Shown here: positions 57,495 to 64,000 of the stretch, one piece after another
How the letters are laid out: each line of letters begins with the position of its first letter
How positions within the stretch are numbered: the first letter of the stretch is position 1
Source of the DNA: CAAFZY01 sp964410325
GTDB lineage: Bacteria > Pseudomonadota > Alphaproteobacteria > RF32 > CAG-239
NCBI GenBank assembly: GCA_964410325.1
Contig: CAYPFN010000001.1
Coordinates: forward strand, 1-64,000
DNA: 64,000 nt
Reading direction: 5' to 3'
Notes under the pieces: generated by a model
What the model saw: the letters and a program-made list of their open reading frames with translations, nothing else
Told to the model about the DNA's origin: nothing
Databases searched by the model: none
Position numbers and translations under genes: made by a program

Positions 57495-58535
57495 ATGTTT
57501 TCAAAATTAATGGGTTTACTTTCGGCTGATATGGCGATTGATCTGGGAACAGCCAATACTTTGGTTTATGTACGCGGACGTGGTATCGTCCTTAACGAAC
57601 CTTCTGTGGTGGCAATTGAAGAATTTCGCGGTAAAAAACAGGTTTTGGCCGTGGGTAACGAAGCCAAGCAAATGCTTGGGCGTACGCCTGGCAATATTCA
57701 TGCTATCCGCCCTTTGAAAGATGGCGTGATTGCTGATTTTGAAATTGCCGAGGAAATGATTAAATATTTTATCCGCAAAGTGCATAATCGTCGAACCTTT
57801 GCTACGCCGATGATCATAGTGTGTGTGCCTTCCGGTTCAACGGCTGTTGAACGCCGTGCCATCCAAGAATCGGCGGAAGCTGCAGGTGCGCGCAAAGTTT
57901 GGCTGATTGAGGAACCTATGGCGGCTGCTATTGGTGCTGGACTTCCGGTGACGGAACCGACTGGCTCTATGGTGGTTGATATCGGTGGTGGAACAACCGA
58001 AGTCGCGGTTTTGTCTTTAGGCGGTATCGTTTATGCCCGTTCGGTTCGTGTTGGCGGTGATAAGATGGACAGCGCTATTATCTCTTACATCCGGCGTAAT
58101 ATGAACTTACTGGTTGGCGACAGCAGTGCCGAGCGGATAAAAAAAGAAATCGGTTGTGCTTGCCCACCAGAAAAAGGCGATGGTCGGTCTATGGAAATTA
58201 AAGGTCGCGATTTGGTGAACGGCGTTCCCAAGGAAATCGAGGTTAATGAGCGTCAGATTGCTGAAGCTTTGTCAGAGCCAGTTTCGGCTATTGTTGAGGC
58301 CGTTAAAGTGGCTTTGGAAAATACGGCGCCGGAGTTGGCTGCCGATATTGTTGACAAAGGTATTGTCCTAACCGGCGGTGGCGCGTTGCTGACATCGCTT
58401 GACCAGGTTTTGCGTAATGCAACGGGATTGCCGATTTCAGTTGCCGAAGAACCTTTAGCTTGTGTGGCAAAAGGTACGGGAAGTGCTCTGGATAATATTA
58501 ATGAATTAAAGAGTGTACTGTCAACGATGTATTAA
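57495..58535 (+). CDS. mreB: MreB: rod-shape actin homologue
   Basis: A 346-residue filament protein that guides lateral wall synthesis. The actin-fold nucleotide motifs are intact: IDLGTANTLVYVRGRGIVLN (phosphate 1), MVVDIGGGTTEVAVLSLGGI (phosphate 2) and GIVLTGGGALLTSLDQVL (adenosine). First gene of mreB-mreC-mreD-mrdA-rodA. Confidence 0.98.
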   Translation: MFSKLMGLLSADMAIDLGTANTLVYVRGRGIVLNEPSVVAIEEFRGKKQVLAVGNEAKQMLGRTPGNIHAIRPLKDGVIADFEIAEEMIKYFIRKVHNRRTFATPMIIVCVPSGSTAVERRAIQESAEAAGARKVWLIEEPMAAAIGAGLPVTEPTGSMVVDIGGGTTEVAVLSLGGIVYARSVRVGGDKMDSAIISYIRRNMNLLVGDSSAERIKKEIGCACPPEKGDGRSMEIKGRDLVNGVPKEIEVNERQIAEALSEPVSAIVEAVKVALENTAPELAADIVDKGIVLTGGGALLTSLDQVLRNATGLPISVAEEPLACVAKGTGSALDNINELKSVLSTMY

Positions 58536-58570
58536 TCTGCCGGGACGTTTGTTAAGGAGATATTTTCAAG

Positions 58571-59437
58571 ATGAAACGTCGCCGTGTGTTGTTTATCCAA
58601 TTCAGTCAGTTTCGGCTTTTTATCAGGAAAACCCTGATTGCAGTTTTGTTTATGTCCGCTTTAGCTTTAATGATGTTGAGCAAAGCGGATTCATTTGTTT
58701 TAGAAAAAGTCTCGAATATTATCATGCAGGCTTTTAATCCGCTAGTCAGAGTTGTGCATCTGCCGGCTCAGTTCATATATGATGTTTATGGAAAAATTAA
58801 AGATATCAGCCATGTCTATGCTGAAAATGAGCAGCTTAAAAAAGAAAATATGAGAACAGTGTTGCTGGAAAATCAACTGCGGACATTGGAAGCGGAAAAT
58901 AAGCTTTTGGCACAGTTACTTAATTATGTGCCGCCGCCAGAGGCAACATTTATTACGGCAAAAATTATCGCTGAGGAGGGAGATGGTTTTTCCCATTCTC
59001 TAATTGTTTATATCGGCAAAACGGACAGGGTGAAAGAAGGGCAGGTAGTTTTAGGTGCCAAAAGCGTTGTCGGGCGGATTGAGGCGGTAATGGGAAAATA
59101 TGCACGGGTACTTTTGTTTACAGATATTAACTCAAAAATTCCGGTAATTATCGAACGTAGCCGTGAAAGAGGTATTTTATCTGGCGATAATACGACTGTT
59201 CCCAAACTGCAACTTACAGGGTTGAATGCAGATATTAATGTCGGAGATATGTTAGTAACTTCTGGTGTGGCGGGTGTTTTTCCGGCGGGACTTCCTGTGG
59301 GCACGGTTAATCGTATTCGTGAAGATGAGATAGAGGTTATGACAATGACAGATATTCCGCGGTTGGAATATGTTAAAATCGTTGATTACGGAATTTATGA
59401 CGATGTGGTTAAATTAATGTTTGAAAACGAGGAATAA
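58571..59437 (+). CDS. mreC: MreC: rod-shape determining protein
   Basis: A bitopic periplasmic protein of 288 residues. One membrane helix near residue 25 is followed by a coiled coil (YAENEQLKKENMRTVLLENQ) and beta domains with SLIVYIGKTDRVKEGQVVLG, VVGRIEAVMGKYARVLLFTD and GDMLVTSGVAGVFPAGLPVG. AAGGAG precedes the ATG by 11 nt. Activates the PBP2-RodA complex in known systems. Confidence 0.96.
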   Translation: MKRRRVLFIQFSQFRLFIRKTLIAVLFMSALALMMLSKADSFVLEKVSNIIMQAFNPLVRVVHLPAQFIYDVYGKIKDISHVYAENEQLKKENMRTVLLENQLRTLEAENKLLAQLLNYVPPPEATFITAKIIAEEGDGFSHSLIVYIGKTDRVKEGQVVLGAKSVVGRIEAVMGKYARVLLFTDINSKIPVIIERSRERGILSGDNTTVPKLQLTGLNADINVGDMLVTSGVAGVFPAGLPVGTVNRIREDEIEVMTMTDIPRLEYVKIVDYGIYDDVVKLMFENEE

Positions 59438-59438
59438 A

Positions 59439-59969
59439 ATGGAAGAAACTTTTTCGGAAATTTTGGAAGATTATATGAAAAGGTTTTTACCGTTGTTGTG
59501 CTCGGTTTGCTTGCTGTTGGTTTTTTATATACCGATTTATCTACCTTTATCACGTTTTTTAAGACCGGATATCGGAATAATCTGCGTTTATTTCTGGGCT
59601 CTTTATCGGCAGGATTTGTTCGGCCCTATATCGGCGTTTTTGTTTGGTTTGATTGCGGATAGCTTAAGCGCGGTGCCGATAGGGTTAAATATTTTTGTAT
59701 TTATGTTTGTTTTTATTGCCGGCAGCACGTCCAGTAGTTATGTCAATATGAAACCTTTTACCGTAAGCTGGATAGGGTTTACCGTTGTGTCTTTTTTAGC
59801 TTTTGTGATTAAATGGTTATTGGCGTCAATTTTTTACAGCCGATTTTTAGCATTTGGTGGCATTTTTGCTGGCTATTTGGCTACGGTCTGTTTTTATCCG
59901 CTGGTTGCCAGATTAAATATTTTTATTCAGAATCGTTGTCTTGCCGATGAGGAACTTGTCTATGAATAG
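59439..59969 (+). CDS. mreD: MreD: rod-shape determining membrane protein
   Basis: A 176-residue polytopic protein with about five helices. RPDIGIICVYFWALYRQDLF and FGLIADSLSAVPIGLNIFVF are the MreD signature. ATG 59439 follows GAGGAATAAA; the frame extended to 59421 overlaps mreC. Overlaps mrdA by 8 bp. Confidence 0.92.
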   Translation: MEETFSEILEDYMKRFLPLLCSVCLLLVFYIPIYLPLSRFLRPDIGIICVYFWALYRQDLFGPISAFLFGLIADSLSAVPIGLNIFVFMFVFIAGSTSSSYVNMKPFTVSWIGFTVVSFLAFVIKWLLASIFYSRFLAFGGIFAGYLATVCFYPLVARLNIFIQNRCLADEELVYE

Positions 59970-61770
59970 AGATAATGATAAAGGAAAAACGTTATTGCGA
60001 CGGACAATGCTGGTGGCGGTCGGTACCTTTTTCATTCTTTTGATGCTGATTGGACGGTTATATTATTTGCAAGTTTATCATGGAGATAAATACAGGGTGT
60101 TGGCTGATGAAAATCGTATTTCAACACGCGTTTTAGTCCCTCCTCGAGGTTCGGTTTTTGATCGGAACGGCGTAGTGTTGGCGACAAATGAACAGAATTT
60201 TCAGGCTTTAATTATTGCTGAACAAGCTCCAGATTGGGAAAAAACACTGGAACGTTTTAAAAAAATTATTGCTTTAAGCGATGAAGAGGAAGAAAAAATA
60301 AGAAAAGACATTCAGAATAACAAAAAGTTTGTGTCAGTTAAATTAAAAGATGATTTGAGTTGGGAGGAAGTTTCTGCATTGTTGCTGAGCGCGCCATATT
60401 TACCGGGCGTGTTTATTAATGAAGGCTTAAATCGGGTTTATCCGTTAGGCATTTATACGGCGCATTTTTTAGGATATATTGGTGCGGTTTCAGAAAATGA
60501 TATGAAAGATGATCCGTTGCTGAGAGTGCCGGGATTTAAAATCGGAAAGTCGGGCTTGGAAAAAACTTTTGAAAAAAAATTGCGCGGTCAAGGAGGCAGT
60601 GTTAAACTTGAAGTTAATGCCTATGGGCGGATTATGAAAGAAATTGAACGCGATAGAGGTGTTGATGGTCAGGATTTGCATTTGACGATAGACAGCCACT
60701 TGCAAAAATTTGCTCAAGACGCTTTTGGTGACAACAGTGGCGCAGCTATTGTTTTGGATGTGCACAGTGGGGAAATTTTGGCTTTTGTTTCGGCTCCTTC
60801 TTTTAATCCAAATTTGTTTACAACTGGCATTTCTCATAAGGATTGGAATGCTCTGCTTAATAATGAGCGTCATCCTCTGACTAATAAAGTAATTTCTGGG
60901 CAGTATTCACCTGGTTCAACTTTTAAAATTGTTGTGGCATTGGCAGCTTTGGAAGCTGGGGTTATTGATGAAAATACGGTGTTTACCTGTACCGGCTCCA
61001 TGCCGCTGGGTAATCATGTTTTTCATTGTTGGCGGCATTGGGGGCATGGCAAACAGAACGTGGTTGAGGCCTTAAAAAATTCCTGTGATATCTTTTTTTA
61101 TGAAGTAGCGCTACAATTGGGAATCGAGAAAATTGCGGCTATGGCAAAAATGCTTGGAATGGGCGCTGAAACTGGAATTTCTCTTGATCATGAACGCTCG
61201 GGACTTATTCCAGATCAAGTTTGGAAATTGAAAAAATATGGCGAGAATTGGCAGCAGGGCGAAAGTGTGATTGCCGGTATTGGGCAGGGGTATGTCTTGG
61301 CGACGCCTTTACAATTGGCGGTTATGGTATCGCGCGTTGTCAATGGCGGGTACGGTATTACGCCGACGTTTATAAAACTAAATCTGAAAGAAAAAGGTAA
61401 AATTAAAAAGCTATCGATTTCCCGAAAAAATATAGATATTGTCAAAAAGGGAATGTTTGAAGTGGTTAATGGCGAACAAGGCACAGCATCTGGCGCCCGT
61501 TTTGATATCAACGGCGTTAAAATGGGAGGCAAGACAGGAACAACACAGGTGCGGCGGATTAGTATGGAAGAAAGAAAATCTGGTATTCTTAAAGATGAGG
61601 ATTTGCCATGGCGGTTACGTAACCATGCTTTGTTTATTGGTTATACGCCGCAGGATAATCCGCGTTATGCTGTGGCTGTGGTTGTTGAACACGGTTCTTC
61701 GGGATCTGGCGTGGCTGCACCGATTGCTTCTCGGATTTTGCAGGAAGCCATTCGTCTGGATATAAAATGA
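59962..61770 (+). CDS. mrdA: MrdA: penicillin-binding protein 2
   Basis: Elongasome transpeptidase of 602 residues. One N-terminal membrane helix, then the dimerisation domain RVLVPPRGSVFDRNGVVLAT. The transpeptidase motifs are complete: S-x-x-K at S319 (GSTFKIVV), SxN as KNSCDIFFYEVALQLG and KTGTT at K524. ATG 59962 has GAGGAAC upstream within mreD. Target of mecillinam-type beta-lactams in known systems. Confidence 0.97.
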   Translation: MNRDNDKGKTLLRRTMLVAVGTFFILLMLIGRLYYLQVYHGDKYRVLADENRISTRVLVPPRGSVFDRNGVVLATNEQNFQALIIAEQAPDWEKTLERFKKIIALSDEEEEKIRKDIQNNKKFVSVKLKDDLSWEEVSALLLSAPYLPGVFINEGLNRVYPLGIYTAHFLGYIGAVSENDMKDDPLLRVPGFKIGKSGLEKTFEKKLRGQGGSVKLEVNAYGRIMKEIERDRGVDGQDLHLTIDSHLQKFAQDAFGDNSGAAIVLDVHSGEILAFVSAPSFNPNLFTTGISHKDWNALLNNERHPLTNKVISGQYSPGSTFKIVVALAALEAGVIDENTVFTCTGSMPLGNHVFHCWRHWGHGKQNVVEALKNSCDIFFYEVALQLGIEKIAAMAKMLGMGAETGISLDHERSGLIPDQVWKLKKYGENWQQGESVIAGIGQGYVLATPLQLAVMVSRVVNGGYGITPTFIKLNLKEKGKIKKLSISRKNIDIVKKGMFEVVNGEQGTASGARFDINGVKMGGKTGTTQVRRISMEERKSGILKDEDLPWRLRNHALFIGYTPQDNPRYAVAVVVEHGSSGSGVAAPIASRILQEAIRLDIK

Positions 61771-61782
61771 TAAGGTAAGATA

Positions 61783-62913
61783 ATGTTTAAATATTATGAA
61801 ACAGGGTTGAAGAATCAGACATTGTCGTTGAAAGAAAAATTTTTTAACATTAATTTCGGCTATGTTTTTTGCATTATTCTATTGGCAATTATTGGAGTTG
61901 TAATCTTATATTCTGCGGCGAACGGCAGTTGGCAGCCATGGGCATATCGGCAGATGGTTCGTTTTGGAGTGGCTTTAGGGCTGATGTTGGTTATGGCTTT
62001 AATTGATGTCAGATTGTATTTGAAATATTCTTATATCGCTTATTTTTTGATTTTATTACTGCTTATTGTGGTGGAAGTTGGTGGTTATGTTGGTATGGGT
62101 GCACAGCGCTGGATTGATTTAAAACTTTTTAAATTACAACCGTCAGAATTGATGAAAATTACTATGGTTGTGGCATTGGCCAAGTATTTTCACGGCTGTA
62201 GTTTAAATAAAATTGAAAGTATTCGAGGAATTGTTGCGCCGGCGCTGATGGTGTTATTTCCGGTAGCGTTGATTATTGTTCAGCCAGATCTTGGCACGGC
62301 ATTGATGCTATTGTTTACAACAATGGTTGTCTTTTTTGTGGTCGGTGTGCAGTGGTGGAAATTTGCTCTTCTTTGCGGAAGTTGTGTGATATCGGCTCCG
62401 ATAGCGTGGCATTTTTTGCATGATTATCAGAAAAACAGAGTGCTGACTTTTCTTAATCCAGAAAGGGATCCGCTGGGTAGCGGCTATCATATTATCCAAT
62501 CTAAAATTGCCCTTGGTTCGGGTGGCGTTTTTGGCAAAGGTTTTTTGAATGGAACCCAGAGTCATTTAAATTTTCTTCCGGAAAAGCATACGGATTTTAT
62601 TTTTACGATGCTTTCGGAAGAGTTTGGTATGATTGGCGGCGTGGCGGTTATTTTGATTAATATGATAATTATTATTTACGGATACATGTTTGCATTTCGC
62701 ACCTCGAGTTATTTTGGAAAGTTGGTCATTATCGGCTTGAATACAAATTATTTTATGTATGTTTTTATTAATATTGCCATGGTTTTAGGGCTTTTGCCGG
62801 TGGTAGGTATTCCCTTGCCATTGATTTCATACGGAGGCACCGTCATGCTTTCAGTTATGGCCAGTTTCGGTATAATTTTGTGTATGGATGTAAATCGGCA
62901 TCTTTTAATTTAG
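61783..62913 (+). CDS. rodA: RodA: SEDS peptidoglycan polymerase
   Basis: A 376-residue glycosyltransferase of the SEDS family with ten membrane helices, working with PBP2. VILYSAANGSWQPWAYRQMV, MGAQRWIDLKLFKLQPSELM, VQPDLGTALMLLFTTMVVFF and the large-loop FLPEKHTDFIFTMLSEEFGM are diagnostic. The C-terminal LPVVGIPLPLISYGGTVMLS is intact. Last gene of the mre operon. Confidence 0.97.
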   Translation: MFKYYETGLKNQTLSLKEKFFNINFGYVFCIILLAIIGVVILYSAANGSWQPWAYRQMVRFGVALGLMLVMALIDVRLYLKYSYIAYFLILLLLIVVEVGGYVGMGAQRWIDLKLFKLQPSELMKITMVVALAKYFHGCSLNKIESIRGIVAPALMVLFPVALIIVQPDLGTALMLLFTTMVVFFVVGVQWWKFALLCGSCVISAPIAWHFLHDYQKNRVLTFLNPERDPLGSGYHIIQSKIALGSGGVFGKGFLNGTQSHLNFLPEKHTDFIFTMLSEEFGMIGGVAVILINMIIIIYGYMFAFRTSSYFGKLVIIGLNTNYFMYVFINIAMVLGLLPVVGIPLPLISYGGTVMLSVMASFGIILCMDVNRHLLI

Positions 62914-62951
62914 GCCACAGCTTCTTTGATGATGATTGAGATATAAATGTA

Positions 62952-63369
62952 TTGTCTAAATTTAAAAACAGCTTCCTGTTATTATGTATTTGGGCAGGGA
63001 GAAAACATGAAATAAATTACCTTTGGATTGATATTAACAATGCTACTTTTGGTTTGTTTACATCCCAAAAATATGATCAAGAGCTTAAAGCTTGGGTAGG
63101 CAAAAGATAAACAGTGTTGTTGGATTCTTGGGGATAATTAAGTGCTGAAAAATATTTGAATGCAGATTCAAAAATCATCACCTATAGAAAAATTAATGAA
63201 TGGTTTTATCCGTCGGAATCTTATTTTTATAACGATGGATGGAGGTAAAGAAGATGTCATTTATGATCATTTTATGAATGAATATGATTTCAGTTCGTAT
63301 GCAGGAATAGCCGATACGGAAGTGACAGAATACTCCAAACTTTATTTTGGATTGAAAATGGCGTGGTAA
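62952..63369 (+). pseudogene. Decayed gene downstream of rodA
   Basis: One frame is open from about 62952 (TTG) as SKFKNSFLLLCIWAGRKHEI, then NYLWIDINNATFGLFTSQKY. It meets a TAA after WVGKR and another after LLDSWG. It then continues AEKYLNADSKIITYRKINEW and FYPSESYFYNDGWR to a third stop. A one-base shift resumes KEDVIYDHFMNEYDFSSYAG and ends KLYFGLKMAW at 63369. Aromatic-rich and coherent across the lesions. No family recognised. Confidence 0.5.
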
Positions 63370-63384
63370 TAATTGTGTCGTTCG

Positions 63385-63999
63385 CTAATATTCAATGCTG
63401 TTTTTCTGCATATGCAACGACATTTGTTTCTGAGTCTGTCGCATTATTGGCTTTGTTAAGCGCTGCCTCCGGCTTTGTGCAGGACGGGCTCTGTCGCCCA
63501 AGAATTCAAATTCTTCGTTCTGCATGGCTTTTTGTAAAGGGGTTAGCGGAATTCGGTGAGATTTCACCAATTCGCTAAGCAGTTCCCGGGTGTCGGATTT
63601 ATAGTGTTTAAAACGGCTTTGCGGTTGTTTCAATTGTTCAGCAAGAGCTTCTCCGTGGTCTTGTTCAGCTATTTTCTTAAATAAAATATCTAACTGTGGT
63701 AAAGCTTGATTTTTATCGATTTTACCGCAATTTAATTGTTTTAAGAGGTGGATAGCCATTCGTTCAGGTTGATTTTCGCACCAGTCTTTTTTTATGTTTT
63801 TTTGATCATTCTGTCGAGTTTCAAGCCATAATTGCTTTTTTTGTTTTGGGGTTAATTTTATGGATGAATCCTCTAACAGTTTACGGCGAATTTGTCTGGC
63901 GTATGCTAAGTTTCTAGCGGATTGTTCGGAATATCCTTTTTGGGAAATCTGCTGTGCGATGGCAGCTATAGACGCATAATCGCTTATGTTGAAAGCCAA
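63385..63999 (-). CDS. Unknown helical protein, possibly incomplete at the N-terminus
   Basis: No family recognised. The frame runs to the window edge; a TTG at 63999 (MAFNISDYASIAAIAQQISQ) could be the start or simply an internal codon. The protein is basic, Gln/Lys-rich and predicted all-helical (LTPKQKKQLWLETRQNDQKN; LLSELVKSHRIPLTPLQKAM), with one Cys pair far apart. No membrane segment. It converges with the decayed gene after rodA. Confidence 0.55.
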   Translation of the reverse strand: MAFNISDYASIAAIAQQISQKGYSEQSARNLAYARQIRRKLLEDSSIKLTPKQKKQLWLETRQNDQKNIKKDWCENQPERMAIHLLKQLNCGKIDKNQALPQLDILFKKIAEQDHGEALAEQLKQPQSRFKHYKSDTRELLSELVKSHRIPLTPLQKAMQNEEFEFLGDRARPAQSRRQRLTKPIMRQTQKQMSLHMQKNSIEY

Positions 64000-64000
64000 G

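Noticed and set aside
63160..63369. 69-aa ORF as an independent small gene after rodA
   Set aside because: Its first half is out of frame with the coherent coding pattern; only the last 40 codons match the decayed gene's continuation, so it was folded into the pseudogene.
1..64000. tRNA or rRNA genes, transposases, prophage or integrase genes
   Set aside because: Looked for T-arm and anticodon patterns and for IS/phage gene signatures on both strands by eye; none was convincing. A covariance-model scan would be needed to exclude a tRNA formally.

Overview
The window reads as one contiguous AT-rich bacterial chromosome segment with classical SD-led genes. Gene content and order point to an alphaproteobacterium: miaB-phoH-ybeY-lnt-xre-trmB in a row, an adenylate kinase with a four-cysteine LID, mreBCD-mrdA-rodA, the rsmI/yraN/lpoA-like locus, and an SRP RNA next to dnaX-ybaB-recR. 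Low GC, several decayed genes and secreted cysteine-rich proteins fit an uncultured host- or gut-associated lineage, but that placement is inference. No tRNA, rRNA, CRISPR array, transposase or prophage was seen.

Layout. 0.2-1.6 kb: nitronate monooxygenase-like flavoprotein (-). 1.8-4.8 kb: a compact minus-strand cassette of small lipoprotein, VWA (TerY-like) protein, PP2C phosphatase and membrane-anchored Ser/Thr kinase, i.e. a TerY-P triad. 4.9-8 kb: thioredoxin-like protein, a secreted protein with 45 cysteines and a hexanucleotide repeat, a DedA/YqaA-type membrane protein and a decayed gene. 8-11 kb (-): folD, yggU, yggT, an unknown protein and a TerB-like protein. 11.2-16.9 kb (+): miaB, phoH, ybeY, lnt, xre, trmB. 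17.1-26.8 kb: S10 and spc ribosomal operons from rpsJ to rplO, with a recognisable promoter, a structured leader and a strong terminator after rplO. 26.8-29.6 kb: an accessory block that separates rplO from secY; it holds a broken Cys-rich gene, a protein of four exact 37-residue repeats and a 422-residue unknown. 29.6-33.8 kb: secY-adk and rpsM-rpsK-rpoA, each with its own promoter. rplQ is not next to rpoA; it lies at 49.2 kb with its own promoter. 34-45 kb: small unknowns, a decayed ferritin-like gene, rpe, phoB, recR-ybaB-dnaX-ffs (-), lpoA-like/rsmI/yraN and two unknown proteins. 45-49.8 kb: ppiC-like and secA on interlocking divergent promoters, then rplQ. 49.8-57.3 kb: a secreted unknown, a decayed gene, mntP, an oxidoreductase-like protein, a U32 (TrhP-like) protein, a DUF3108-like protein, ddl, miaA and a membrane-anchored unknown. 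57.5-62.9 kb: mreB-mreC-mreD-mrdA-rodA, the rod-shape elongasome. 62.9-64 kb: a decayed gene and a hypothetical gene running off the edge.

How it fits together. Most genes are core: translation, Sec secretion, peptidoglycan elongation, tRNA/rRNA modification, folate and DNA metabolism. The accessory content is the TerY-P phospho-signalling cassette plus TerB-like protein, the Cys-rich secreted proteins, the repeat protein inserted in the ribosomal cluster, and five or six gene remnants. The remnants, the split spc operon and the displaced rplQ suggest a genome undergoing rearrangement and reduction.
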